DNA from: Haberlea rhodopensis
Lineage: Eukaryota; Streptophyta; Magnoliopsida; Lamiales; Gesneriaceae
DNA: 64,000 nucleotides
Direction of reading: 5' to 3'
Assembly (NCBI GenBank): GCA_907163345.1
Contig: CAJQUN010000417.1
Coordinates: forward strand, 1 to 64,000
Below are positions 11,901 through 22,771 of the stretch, piece by piece (the stretch's first letter is position 1; the number at the start of each line of letters is the position of its first letter). The notes under the pieces are model-generated. The model saw only the letters and a program-made list of their open reading frames with translations, did no database searches and was not told the DNA's origin. The position numbers and the translations under genes are program-made.

Positions 11901-12413
11901 ATACGCCAGAAGATGAAAGCGGCCCAGGATAGGCAAGCGGCCTATGCCAATAAGCGGCGACGACAGCTGGAATTCCAGTTAGGAGACAGGGTCTTCTTAA
12001 AGATCTCGCCCTTCAGGGGTGTGGTTCGTTTTGGGATGCGGGGAAAGTTATCTCCGAGGTATGTCGGGCCATATGAAGTGTTGCAGCGAATCGGTAAATT
12101 GGCGTATCGTTTGGCTCTACGGCCATCCTTGTCTGGCATACACACTTTTTTTCATGTCTCTATGTTACGGAAGTATGAGCCAAACCCGTCTCATGTCTTA
12201 CAGCCTACAGAAGTTCAGTTAGACTCAGATGTGTCCTACGTAGAACGACCAATCAGAATTCTGGATCGAGAGGATCGCAGACTACGGAGCAAAGTTATAC
12301 CGATGGTCAAAGTTCAGTGGGATCGCCGGGGTGTCGAGGAGGCTACATGGGAGACGGAACGACATATGGTGCAGCACTATCCGGAACTATTCTCTGGTAT
12401 GTTCTATGTTTAG
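8979..12413 (+). pseudogene. pol: pol of element B: PR-RT-RH-INT-chromodomain with one in-frame UAG
   Basis: One frame runs from 8979 to 12413 and is broken only by TAG at 11277-11279, where the relatives have CAG (CQQVKA), so a single C-to-T change explains it. Domains: protease (LIDTGASHSFVS near 9070), RT (LCIDYRQLN near 9765; FIDD near 10066), RNase H (LYTDASLQGLG near 10503; TDHKSLKFL near 10697; ADALSRK near 10827), integrase with His/Cys zinc finger (CLICQ at the stop), MDFVTHLP, SDRDPRFTSHLW and the HPQTDGQTERT glutamate motif. The chromodomain, with QWDRRGVEEATWET, is near 12313-12400. Relative to D, the protease lacks about six residues after DQIVY (near 9210). The single stop suggests fairly recent inactivation. 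Confidence 0.93.
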
Positions 12414-12435
12414 TTCCATTATGATGATGCATGTG

Positions 12436-12471
12436 GATTTCGAGGACGAAATCTTATAAGTAGGGGAGTAA
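12436..12471 (+). promoter_or_regulatory. Stem GATTTCG/CGAAATC plus polypurine tract of B
   Basis: The stem arms are 12436-12442 and 12447-12453 with loop AGGA. The purine tract AAGTAGGGGAGTAA (12458-12471) abuts the LTR start. Confidence 0.82.
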
Positions 12472-13584
12472 TGTAATACCCCCGAAATGTTATATGATTA
12501 TGTGCTACGATGATGATTTACGATGTATTTAAGAGGGTTGTGGTATTTTAATTGGGGGTTATAATTTATGATATGATGATATGATTTAGGGGGCATGATA
12601 GGTGTTTTAATTGTTGTATTGATGTAGTATTATTATAAAATATCAAGGGGAGATATTTTTATACATCGTATGAAATACCGGGACACAATTAAACACCACA
12701 AAACCACCCTACATGCAACCACCCACCCCCCACTTGCAGCAACCCACGCCCCCTCCCCTGTTTTCTGGAAAGCAGATTGACTAAGTAGGCACCTTTGGAC
12801 TTAGATAATTTCACTTTGTCTCTTCCAAAAAGCTTCCTTCTTTTTCTCTTCATCTCGTCTGCAACTTGGTCTGTTTCTAGGAAGAAAGTGATCGGATTTC
12901 ATTAATCATTTCTTGATAAAAATCGAAGAGCAAAAGTGGTGAGGAAGCACGCTGGTTCACCAGCTTTTTCGTTTTATACATGTGGTTTCTTTGTAACAGA
13001 TTTGGCATGCTAGTGTAGGGTTCGATGAAGTCTTGTTAAGAGTACTTTTATATGATGTTTATGAAGCCCCTAGCATGTCTTGTTAAGTAACTTGCATGCT
13101 TTATATTTTAGATTTCTAGTTGGGAAAAGGATTCCTCGAACATATGAGCAGGGGAAGTGCCCTGTTTGTATGTTGAGTAGGGCTTTTGTTATGAAGATTT
13201 GAAGCATGCTAACTTAGGTTATGGGTAAACCTTTGACATTAATGCATACATGGAAGTTTGGTGAATATGCCAGCATATTTGTTTAAGCATGAACTATGGG
13301 CTATGTGGTAGTTTTATTGCCATAAAGTTGTATGTTCAATAATTCTGGGCTGTGTATTTATGCCCTGTTTTTCGGAAAAGTTGATCGAGTACTGATAAAA
13401 AGGGGTAGTTTTAATGCATGTCGGTTTAAGTTATGATTGAACCTTTAATTTTAATACATGCATGGAAGTATGGTGAAGCTTTAGATATGCTTGTTTAGGC
13501 TTAGTATGTTACGTTATGAAATAGAAATGATGGTGTGAAATGAGGTGCTCAAAAATCTGGGAAGTCCCGATTTTTTTAGAGCTC

Positions 13585-13785
13585 TCGATCGATCGAGCGA
13601 GGCAGAATGTTTAAAGCATGTTTTGAATTTCATGTGCCGATCGATCGAAAGATTTCTCGATCGATCGGAGAAGCTCCTCGATCGATCGGTAAAATGTTCG
13701 ATCGATCGAGCGAGGCAGAAAGTTCGGGCACTTTTTGTGCACAGTTTCTCGATCGATCGAGACCTTGGGGCCGATCGATCGAGAG
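13585..13785. repeat. CGATCGATCG palindrome array, B 3' LTR
   Basis: Seven full copies, most flanked as TCGATCGATCGA rather than the GCG..CGC form seen in A and F. Confidence 0.95.
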
Positions 13786-14108
13786 AGGCAGGATGATGAA
13801 AATAAAATGATGATTTATTTTGTTAAGTTTATGATATGAGATGATATTGAGGCATCTAATATGGTATTATGTGGTCTTGTAGAACCATCCCAGGTACCGG
13901 CACCATCAAGGAGATAAAGTCTGTTGACTCCTCCTCCTTTTAAAAAGGTACGTAAGAGACGTACGGGCAACGGACGGTAACACACATCTTACACTACAAC
14001 TATGCTTTTATTGCATGAGTATTCACGATGAAATGATGATGTTTATACGATGTTTAAATGATGATGTTTATACGATGTTTATATGATGATGTTTATACGA
14101 TGTTATTT

Positions 14109-14257
14109 GTGGTAAGATGCCACGGGGTAAGATGCCCCACATGGTAAGAGGCCATGCGATGTTATTTGTGGTAAGATGCCACGGGGTAAGATGCCCCACA
14201 TGGTAAGAAGCCATGCGATGTTATAATGTGGTAAGATGCCACAGGGTAAGATGCCCA
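14109..14257 (+). repeat. Constant-loop hairpin array, B LTR
   Basis: Three units of about 60 bp each hold three small hairpins: GTGG-TAAGATG-CCAC, GGGG-TAAGATG-CCCC and CATGG-TAAGAGG-CCATG. The stems differ but the loops are nearly constant. Confidence 0.88.
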
Positions 14258-14758
14258 TATGCATGATTATGAATCAGGGACAACGATAAGAAGATAATGA
14301 ATAACCAGCATATTTACTTAACCAATATTTCATGCATTTACTATGATATTTTTATGATGTTAAGTAAGATTGTATATGCTTATGATGTGTTGTCCCTGTA
14401 GGTACGCTTTTTGACTAAAGGACTAAGGGGTCGGGTTGAGGCAGTGAGCTACGAGGAGCGCAGGAATGTATAGGAATCAAGTCTTGCTTAGTATCTACTC
14501 TAGGAGTAGCATAAATCTAAACATGAACATCCTTTTGGGAATGTAATGAATTATTTTTGAAGACTGTTATTTTGGCCTGTAATCCTGTTAGCTCATGTAA
14601 CAACCAGAACCTTAAGACGTTATTAATGCATGATTAGTCCTTCTTATATCTATTAATCACTGTTAAGTTGGGAAGACCCCACAAATTATGAATAAGCCTG
14701 CCAACAGTCTATAACTGTTGGGGAACAGTTGACTGAGAGAAACCGAAAAAATAGGAGG

Positions 14759-15152
14759 CTACTTTGATAAAAAAAAAAAGGGAGGGATAGGAAAGCGTAG
14801 ACGCCCTCGGAGTTGTTCTATATAAAAAGGAAAATAGCCCTTAGGGGACGAGTGAGGACGAGATCCCGAAGGGGGAGCTATAATAGAAGTCCCCTGGGAA
14901 ATCCCCCACTTAGCTCGAATGTTATTCAGGTGCTGATTCGATTTAACCTGGGATTCAAAAATTTCAAACCAAGGAACGCGGGCTTTCACTAAATCTCGCT
15001 ATGTAGCAATTCGCTGCTCGTCTCTACTAGCAGCGGAAGAGTGTCTCTTCGCTATCAGAGGAGGAAGATGGTCGAGGAGAGGGACTAATAGCATCCCCCT
15101 CATTAAACATGTCTATTGCCTACAACGAGAAATCAGCTGAAGAGGAAGCCAT
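14759..15152 (-). pseudogene. Antisense ORF remnant (putative gypsy-type transposon domain, PF04195-like)
   Basis: The longest open part (14759-14989, minus) reads KARVPWFEIFESQ, then IRAKWGISQGTSIIAPP, then FPFYIEQLRGRLRFPIPPF. The order WGI, P-rich, FY and LRFPIPPF resembles the plant 'putative gypsy type transposon' domain. A start-like ATG at 15152 gives MASSSADFSL before a stop, and another break near 15015 separates it from the main fragment. A minus-strand TATA box lies about 110 bp upstream of the ATG. The function of this protein family is unknown to me; this copy is broken. Confidence 0.6.
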
Positions 15153-15260
15153 GCTTGTTGAGTAGAAGCTGGAGGTTATTGAAGATAAGTTGGTCGGTCG
15201 TCTAGTGCTAGCTCGGAAGCATAATGCAGCAAAGTGAGATAAGTGAAGGGAATGGAGGGG

Positions 15261-15268
15261 TATTTATA
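15261..15268 (-). promoter_or_regulatory. TATA box for the antisense ORF
   Basis: TATAAATA on the minus strand, in a CTATAAATACCCC context, sits about 110 bp upstream of the antisense ATG. It suggests an internal promoter firing against the element's own transcription. Confidence 0.55.
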
Positions 15269-15489
15269 GATGGGACCATGTGAACAGTCATTAATCTACG
15301 CCGTCCAAAATAATTGAATGGACGGTTATAAATGTACCTCGGGAAACGAAACGTCGCACGGCGTTTGAAATTTTTAGCGGGAAAAAAGAGCGGCAGAAAT
15401 CCCCGAGCAGGCCAGGATTAGGATTTTACCCGAAGATAATAAAACAAGACTTCAATAATCTCGTCTTGCTTTACTTTTGGGGGGTGAGG

Positions 15490-16099
15490 TGATGTCATAT
15501 GACATATTGGCTTTCTCGGGTAAAATCCCCTCAAGAACCGAACAATCATATACCGAACAGGGTGGCACCGAACTGAGTAGCACCGAACATGGTGGTGCCG
15601 AAAAGCTGTTAAACCCTCCTCGAGCTTCTAGTCAAAGATTAGCGGAAGACCCGGAGGTAACCAACAAATTAACCAGCAGTGATAAATGTGCGTTAATGGA
15701 GTGCGGATTTTTCGGGCATACTAGCCACATTACCGCCACAATCAAAAGAGGCAGGTTCCTTAACTTTCCCGCCAAGTAAACATCAAAACTGAGCCTATAA
15801 ATACTAGCTGAAAATCTCATTTGAGGGGTTGGACTTTTCAGGCATAAAAGACTCCGAAGAGAGCACATTTATATCTGTTCGGTCATTTTTGAGATATTTT
15901 CATGTAATCATTCTGTGGTCGTGTATTATGTCAAAAGTTTTGTAACAAATCAAGATTGTCATAGTACAAATTATATTGGACTAGGTCCCGTGGTTTTTCC
16001 TTCAATTCGAGGGTTTTCCACGTAAAAAATTTTGGTGTCTTTCTTTTATTTTTCATAAACACTTAGTTCTACCACATCGTAAAGTAACAGATCACATCA
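15490..16099 (+). repeat. 3' LTR of the Tat/Retand-like element
   Basis: It begins TGATGTCATATGAC after the purine-rich TTTTGGGGGGTGAGG. It holds the 14-bp perfect palindrome ATGTCATATGACAT (15492-15505), imperfect CACCGAACA repeats (15555-15602), a TATA box in CCTATAAATACT (about 15795-15806), and the block GGGTTTTCCACGTAAAA near 16011-16027 that is common near LTR ends. The end is uncertain: I chose the CA near 16099. Confidence 0.6.
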
Positions 16100-17161
16100 A
16101 TATAAAATAATACCAAATAATTATTGAAAAATGATGGATTAATTTTCTTGATAATTTTGACTTATATATGTCAATATGTAATATTTAGTTATTATGTTAC
16201 ACACATGCAATATATTTACTAAACAACTGAACAATGATATATATAGTTTTTTTAGTATATATAATTATAATACCGAAATTAGCTTAACAAGATTCTATAT
16301 CTTAGTGTAGGAACTTAATCATATAAGTTAGAAGTCAAGCGCTTCAATCCTACAACAATATACATTAATCTCTAATTTATAGAATTTTTAAAATATAAAA
16401 AGAAAAACCCCGTGAACAGCCGCTTCAGGGGTTCATACCCTAATTAACCGTAACTTGCCCGCCTATTGAACCGGGTCAACGAATAACTGAGAAAATGGTT
16501 ACTCCCTAATAAACCGTGGCCATGTCTACTCCCACCTATCATCATGTCTACTTTGAAATGAAAGATGGTTCTAAACAACTAAAAATCGACAAGATCATAT
16601 TACCCTCTATCTATAATAAAGATTTATTGCGTTTACAATTTTAAGTATAGAACCTTTTACCTAATTTTTTTAAACAAAAAAACGGGATTTCAAATTATAT
16701 TTAATTTAGTATACAAGTTTTTATTTATTTTTGATATTTTACGATGATGATGAATGCAACTTTCCCATGTTTTTACGTATGATTTCAGTTTCAATTACGA
16801 TTCCAAATTATTTTATTTTGATTTTGTTATGATTTGAATTAAAACTTAATTTTTTAGATTTTAAAAATAAGAGAGAGATAATGGTACAACCTGTGAGGTA
16901 CTCGAACTAATTTAATTTATCTACATTTATATAAAAAATATCATGAATATTTTTTAAAAAAAAATAAAATTGGGTTTCAATTTATTTTTTAAGTATTTAA
17001 TTTAATTATATAAATTAAATTGTTTGTACGTACTCCAATATATTATTATTTAATAATAATTTAGTATTTCAGTTATGGAATTTTATTCCGTTTTGATACC
17101 AAAATCGAAACCAATTTCAATTATAATTCTTCACAAATTGTTTTATAATAATATATTAAAT
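16100..17161. other. AT-rich unassigned region
   Basis: About 1 kb of AT-rich DNA with homopolymer runs and no coding frame. I recognise no element end, gene or RNA in it. It may be old host DNA or decayed transposon sequence. Confidence 0.6.
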
Positions 17162-17297
17162 GAGACCAGCCAAATCAGCTGTTACAAGAGGTTTCATAAA
17201 TAAAGGAGAATATGCTTCATAGTGAGATTCCCAAAAGACACCGTATGAGCTGCTAGAAAATGAGCTACACCATTTGCAGATCTACGGTGGTGGCTAA
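17162..17297 (-). pseudogene. LINE RNase H tail fragment
   Basis: Read on the minus strand, one frame gives RSANGVAHFLAAHTVSFGN. This resembles the C-terminal RNase H segment of plant L1-type LINEs (REANGVAHxLAxxA pattern). It stops at the end of LTR M, so M probably inserted into the LINE; the other half is not in the window. The call rests on a short motif. Confidence 0.5.
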
Positions 17298-17761
17298 TGT
17301 AGGACCCAACCAATATCCTAATACTATCATTAGTGCATCTATTACGTTTATTAGCGTATATATTTATATCATTAAAGGATTCTCATTACATGCTTCTTAA
17401 TTTTAGCACGACTTCCATAGAATTTCTCAAACAGAATTCTCCATAAACCCGATTTCCAATACAACTCAATACTCATATGTATACAATTATAATGTACTAT
17501 TCATATTCTCTATTCATTATGCACTTTTGATCTTAAATAAATGCATGACATACTCAAATGAAAAGAGAATTTATATAACCGATATACACATTACGATGCT
17601 CACAGACGAGCATTGAATGAATTAATGTCCATCTACTTGTATGAGACATATTACTCTATACCATTATTGGTACATTGCTCGTAGGAGCATCCTCATTCAA
17701 TAGCTCGAACTTTTTTTCAGAACTGACGTCGTACATGTCCTACCTCTTTCAACAGAACCAA

Positions 17762-19803
17762 TGTGATATCCCTGAAATAATTATGTGCTTTTGAGCCATT
17801 AATTGTGTTTATGGTGTTATGAATATTATTATGGTTTGGAAAATGTATAGTTATGCGGTGGGAATCAACTAGTAATACATTTTAGAGAGCATGTGATGCA
17901 TGTTGGGAGATTTATGACTTGGTATGGTTTAATTGAGTTGGTTCCCATTAATTTGGAAAGCATGTTGTTTGTTGCTATGATGCATTTTGAATGAGTAAAT
18001 GCTATAAAATATCAAGTAGGGATATTTTAATACATCATGCTAAATACCGGGATACAAAATAAACCTTTATCATACTACTACCACCACACAACCATGCCTC
18101 CACCATGCCTCACCCATGCCTCATCTTCACTTTCCCACCACATGATTTTTATCACAAAATCTGTCCCTTTTTCCCCTCAAAATCGTCCATCATCAGTCAA
18201 GAAAGTAGAAGGAGGGGACTTGCAATTTAGTTGCTTAAATCTTGCTAAGATTTGGAGCCAAAGTGGTAAGCATCTTGTGTGCTTGAATGTTGACCATGTT
18301 TAGTTAATGTTGAATGGTTATCCTTGGAGAAAATGGCATGTATTGTTGAATTGAGTTTTTGTGTAGTTTTATGGTAGTATAATGAAGTTTAAGGTGTGTT
18401 GAGTTGTTGAGGTTTGATAGCTTTTGGTGTATGATGAGTTAGCAAGAGGTATATGCACATAAATGGTGATTTCTCACATTTACAGAGCTCCTCGATCGAT
18501 CGAGCATGACCCTCCGATCGATCGAGCATGGCAGGGCTATTGGCTGGGAAGATGGTGTTTCCTCGATCGATCGAGCATAACTCCCGATCGATCGAGGAGA
18601 CTTCTCGATCGATCGAGAAGGGCAGCGTTTTGGGTGCCAAAATTGATCGCCTCGCGATCGATCGGGCGATGGGGCCGATCGATCGCAAGGCATATTTTTG
18701 TGGTATTTGTGGATTGTGGTTTAATTGATGGGATTTTTGCTATTGGACTATGAATTGGCATCTAATATTGTGTTGTGTACTTGTGTAGAGCCTTCCCAGG
18801 TAGCGACACAACGTAGGGGATAAAGTCCTGCAACACTCTATATTTTGGAAAGGTACGTAGAGAGACGTACGGACACCCAACGGTAACGTGTATTTTATAT
18901 ACCTATTGGATTGTGCATTGTGGATGAAAGTATATATTGGAATGTCCATTGCGAATGCAAATACATGTTGAATTATGCATTGTGATTGCATATATGTATG
19001 TTGGATACTTGGTGCATATCCCATGAGTCATGGTTATATTCGAGTGATGATTTTAAATGCTATGCCGCTGTCATTTGAAGCGATGATAGAATACTTGCCG
19101 TTGTCATATCGTAGCGACGAAAGAATATTTGCCGCTAAATGTTGAAGCGAGGGTATTGCAGCATGTCACATTTGAGCGAGGTTATTCAATGCCGCTGATA
19201 TGTCGAAGCGAGGGGTATTAGTGTCGCGGTCATGACAAACGAGGTGCATTAAAATACATTGTTATAACAAGACTAGGGATTGGTTATTGATTTTATTGGA
19301 ATGGTTATATGTCATGACATTTGTGGAACCATAATATAATCCATTGATTATGATTATGAGTTATGGTACAGGGAGAACCAAAAGGAAGCGTTTTAAATGC
19401 ATTGGAATACATGAAGTGCTTTGTATTTACGGTTTATGCATTTATGCCTTATAATCATATTGTGTTGAAAATGGATTATTATATGCTCATGATTTGGGGG
19501 TTGTCCTTGTAGGTGCATTTTGACATGGAGAGCTAAGGACCGGGTTGATGCATTGAGCTTCGTGAAGAGTGCTATTGGTATAGCGGGACATGATTATTTT
19601 GTATAGTCTCTACTCTAGGAGTAGTGTAAAGCTATAGTCTTAACATTCATTTTGTGAGAATGTAATTAATCCCTTTTGGAAATTTATTTTTGGCGTTGTA
19701 ATCCTTAAGCTCAAGACATCAACAGGAACCTTATACTCTGATTTATACATTTTTAGCTCTCCTTTTGTATTTAAATCCATACTTAAGGTAGCGAGGCCTT
19801 ACA
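17762..19803 (+). repeat. Solo LTR L (2042 bp)
   Basis: It starts TGTGATATCCCTGAAATAATT and ends GGCCTTACA with no PBS or polypurine tract next to either end, so it is a solo LTR. The flanks carry AACAG at 17751-17755 and 19804-19808, but six extra bases (AACCAA) separate the left copy from the LTR. Modules: AAAATATC/GATATTTT (18006-18028), CGATCGATCG array (18491-18685), GTACGT-N6-ACGTAC (near 18854-18871), GCG/CGC repeats (19062-19240), and CTACTC-TAG-GAGTAG (19610-19624). Confidence 0.88.
18491..18685. repeat. CGATCGATCG palindrome array, solo LTR L
   Basis: Seven full copies in about 195 bp, of both TCG..CGA and GCG..CGC flank types. Confidence 0.95.
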
Positions 19804-20905
19804 AACAGCCACACACGAGGTGAGCATACCAACAATATAATCTCAATATCATCAAATACACAAATAATAATTTACAGAATGTAATGCTATAAGTTAAATA
19901 AATATTCCCTGAGTATACCACAACCATATTAGATATCACACGTTGTTCATGTTCTCACAATAACAAAAATAATCAACTCCAAAATTAATTAAATCATCAA
20001 ACAATGATTTATTGTACTCGTATTCCTAAACCATCAGTATGATAATAAGCAATTTATCGCATCAGTGATTGCCAGTAATCACATATATTTTAATTATCAA
20101 TTCATGACTTAAATCACATCATATCACGATCTCATCATATCACATCGCTCGCTCGATAGAGGCGGCACTATATCCCATCGCACGCTCAACAACGGTGGCA
20201 CTATAACCATTGCATGCTCAAGCGGCATCACAATGATTCATAGCACCAATAATTGGTGCTCTCAATACGTGTCAACACATTACTCAACAATTATGTCAAT
20301 TAATATAACATCACATGCTCGTACGTCTCTACGTACTAATTTAACCACAACAAGAATATATTATTCAGTACACATAAAATAATATATTTACCTATGCTCG
20401 TACGTCACACGTACCTTAAGGTTGACGACATGATTTAGACATTCTAGACATCTGGAGGCTCGTACAGTATCTATATCGAATATCAATTCAATATTTATCA
20501 TTAACAATTCCCAACAACTTCATTATTCTTCTAACAGATATGACATGCCTCATATCGTAATCAATTAGAATTTACCATATTCCATATACGATTCAAATCA
20601 TCACATTTTATCCTTTACTAACTTGAGTTATCAACTAACTCAAACATGTAATACATGTCTTACTAAGGTTCATTACTTGTAACCTTATTCCATTGTTAAC
20701 AAAACTTCCCCAAAAGTCATAATCATCGTCAAAATAGACTAGACAAGATCATATCTCAAAATGCCCAACAAATAATAAATTTTGCAAATTTTCAGGCCAT
20801 AGATTGATCTGCATAATGATAGCGATCAATTTCTGTCGACAGAAACAAATTCACCAAAATTATACTTTCCACGATCGATCGCTAAATTCTTAGCGATTGA
20901 TCGCA

Positions 20906-20971
20906 TGTAAGGCCCGATGTTAATTAATCCATATTAACGATGATTAAGAAAACCCAGATAATTAAAAGTAC
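20906..20971 (+). repeat. LTR G, first segment
   Basis: It starts TGTAAGGCCCGATGTTAATT, similar to the start of LTR I at 52516 (TGTAAGGCCCCATTATTAAT). Element D interrupts it after AGTAC (20967-20971), and it resumes at 47866. Confidence 0.8.
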
Positions 20972-21395
20972 TGTGGGGTCTTCCAACCTTAACAGTGTTC
21001 TAGAGACATAAGAAGGACTAATCATGCATTAAATGACATCTTAAGGTTCCGGTTGTTACATGAGCTAACAGGATTACAGGCCAAAATACAAAACTTCAAA
21101 AATAATTCATTACATTTCCAAAAGAATGTTAACATTTAGATTTACACTACTCCTAGAGTAGATACTAATCATAACTTGAAACCTAAACATTCATGTGTTC
21201 CTCGTAGCTCACTGCCTCAACCCGACCCTTAGTCCTTTAGTCCAAAAGTGTACCTACAGGGACAACACATCATGAGCATATACAATCTTACTTAACATTA
21301 TTAAAACATCACAATAAATGCATGAAATATTGGTTAAGTATATATGCTGGTTATTTCATTAACTTCTTTTTGTTGTCCCTGATTCATGTTCATAC

Positions 21396-21608
21396 ATATG
21401 GGCATCTTACCCTGTGGCATCTTACCACATCATAACACTGTATGGCCTCTTACCATATGGGCATCTTACCCCGTGGCATCTTACCACATAATAACATCGT
21501 ATGGCCTCTTACCATATGGGCATCTTACCCCGTGGCATCTTACCACATAATAACATCGTATGGCCTCTTACCATATGGGCATCTTATCCCGTGGCATCTT
21601 ACCAAATA
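21396..21608 (-). repeat. Constant-loop hairpin array, D 3' LTR
   Basis: About four units of roughly 60 bp. Minus-strand hairpins include GTGG-TAAGATG-CCAC and TATGG-TAAGAGG-CCATA. The second differs from B's CATGG/CCATG by a paired change. Confidence 0.85.
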
Positions 21609-21902
21609 ATAACATCGTATGGATATATATAAACATCTTATAAATATCATCATTTCATCATGTATACTCATGCAATAAAAGCATAGTCGTAGTGTAAAGG
21701 TATGTTTTACCGTCCGATGCCCGTACGTCTCTTACGTACCTTTTCAAAAGGAGGAGGAGTCAACAGACTTTATCTCCTTGATTGTGCTGGTACCTGGGAT
21801 GGTTCTACAAGACCACATCACCATATTAGATGTCTCAATATCATCTCATACCATAAACTTAACAAAATAAATCATCATTTTATTTTCAACATTCTGCCTC
21901 TC

Positions 21903-22120
21903 TCGATCGATCGGCCCCAAGGTCTCAATCGATCGAGAAACTGTGCACAAACAGTGCCCAAACACTCTGCCTTGATCAATCGATCAAAATATTTTACCGA
22001 TCGATCGAGGAGCTTCACCGATCGATCGGAAAATCCCTCGATCGATCGACGCCTGAATTTCAAACCATGCTTAAAAGCTTCTGCCTCGCTCGATCGATCG
22101 GTACAAAAATCTCGATCGAT
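21903..22120. repeat. CGATCGATCG palindrome array, D 3' LTR
   Basis: Six full copies and two decayed ones (CAATCGATCG; TGATCAATCGATCA), the latter consistent with loss of CpG. Confidence 0.92.
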
Positions 22121-22727
22121 CGAGCACTCTGAAAATCGGGATTTTTCTAGATTTTCGAGGACCTCATTTCATATCATCAAATCTACTTCATAACACAACA
22201 TACTTGCTCAAACAAACATGTTAGGAACTTCATAAAACTTCCATGTAAGTACTTAAATCAAAGGTTTAACAAAACCTAAGCTAACATGCATCATAACATC
22301 ATCAAAATCTTCAACCTCAACCAACGTTTACAGAAAACAGAGTATGTTCATCTTTGCCCAGATTTTCGAGCACATAGTTTCATAACTAGAAATCTACCAC
22401 ATAAAACATGTAATATGCTCGAGCAAACATGGTGGTGGCCAAGTGGGAAGGGGAGGTGGCCGACTTTGGGGGGTGGGGTGGTGAGGGTTGGGGTGGTCAT
22501 GTTGTGTTTAATTGTGTCCCGGTATTTAGTACGATGTATTAAAATATCCTCACTCGATATTTTATAACTTCATTTAATTAATACATCCCTTTAAAACACC
22601 CAACATGCCCCCTAAATTATAACATCACCTCATAAATATAACCCCCAATTTAAATACACCACAACCCTTAAACATATCATAAATCATCATCATGGCACAT
22701 AATCATATAACATTTCGGGGTATTACA

Positions 22728-22763
22728 TTACTCCCCTACTTATAAGATTTCGTCCTCGAAATC
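22728..22763 (-). promoter_or_regulatory. Polypurine tract and GATTTCG/CGAAATC stem of D
   Basis: On the minus strand the stem (22746-22763) with loop AGGA precedes TTATAAGTAGGGGAGTAA, which abuts the 3' LTR. Confidence 0.82.
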
Positions 22764-22771
22764 CACATGCA

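Larger units (their letters stand above)
8975..14683 (+). mobile_element. Element B: chromovirus, 3' part (5' part displaced by A)
   Basis: The sequence begins inside the Gag-protease linker (QVYALTREQ) directly at the end of A's LTR and continues through a complete pol, polypurine tract and 3' LTR. It is the same family as element D, in the opposite orientation: near-identical coding sequence and the same LTR hairpin array. The left half of B should lie upstream of A, outside the window. Its right end abuts Tat-like sequence, with AATTA (14684-14688) as the candidate TSD. Confidence 0.88.
12472..14683 (+). repeat. 3' LTR of element B (2212 bp)
   Basis: It runs from TGTAATACCCCCGAAATG to GGAAGACCCCACA. 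Palindrome AAAATATC (12637-12644)/GATATTTT (12652-12659) surrounds the TATA-like region. It contains the CGATCGATCG array (13585-13785), the GTACGT/ACGTAC box (13947-13969), TAAGATG-loop hairpins (14109-14257), GGGACAAC (near 14278) with GTTGTCCCTGTAGG (near 14389), and CTACTC-TAG-GAGTAG (14495-14509). Confidence 0.9.
14684..16099 (+). mobile_element. Tat/Retand-like element, 3' part only
   Basis: An internal 3' region (14684-15489) carries an antisense ORF remnant and is followed by a G-rich tract and a 3' LTR. An antisense ORF between pol and the 3' LTR is typical of the Retand branch of Tat elements (family knowledge). The left part is missing; B most likely inserted here and displaced it upstream. 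The right boundary is approximate. Confidence 0.65.
17298..20905 (-). repeat. LTR M, reverse orientation, split by solo LTR L
   Basis: Segments 17298-17755 and 19809-20905 read as one LTR on the minus strand. The 3' end reads GGTTGGGTCCTACA (left side), compare GGGGTCCTTACA in E. The box TTGGTATGCTCACCTCGTG is shared with E and G. Two GTACGT/ACGTAC-type boxes are at about 20311-20331 and 20395-20417. The right side is cut at 20905 by the start of LTR G; the 5' part of M was not found. One intact and one decayed CGATCGATCG lie at 20872-20903. Candidate TSD at the left is GCTAA (17293-17297). Confidence 0.65.
20972..22727 (-). repeat. 3' LTR of element D (1756 bp, internally deleted)
   Basis: Compared with the 5' LTR it lacks the stretch equivalent to 47250-47564, joined at CATG (22428-22431). 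It holds the hairpin array (21396-21608), the CTACTC-CTA-GAGTAG dyad (21147-21161), the GTACGT-box (about 21719-21741) and the CGATCGATCG array (21903-22120). A PPT abuts its right end. Confidence 0.93.

Noticed and set aside
16380..16560. Possible small RNA or gene in the AT-rich gap (a less AT-rich patch).
   Set aside because: No tRNA cloverleaf, no coding frame and no recognised element end could be supported.
17756..17761. AACCAA treated as part of solo LTR L.
   Set aside because: Related LTRs start at TGTGATATCC directly after the polypurine tract, so the six bases are more likely an insertion-site oddity.
18389..18761. Overlapping frames rich in DRS, IDR and RSI on both strands (also near 35000, 42000, 49100 and 55400).
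   Set aside because: They are translations of the CGATCGATCG arrays; the palindrome reads as Ile-Asp-Arg-Ser-type peptides in every frame, with no conserved start or domain.
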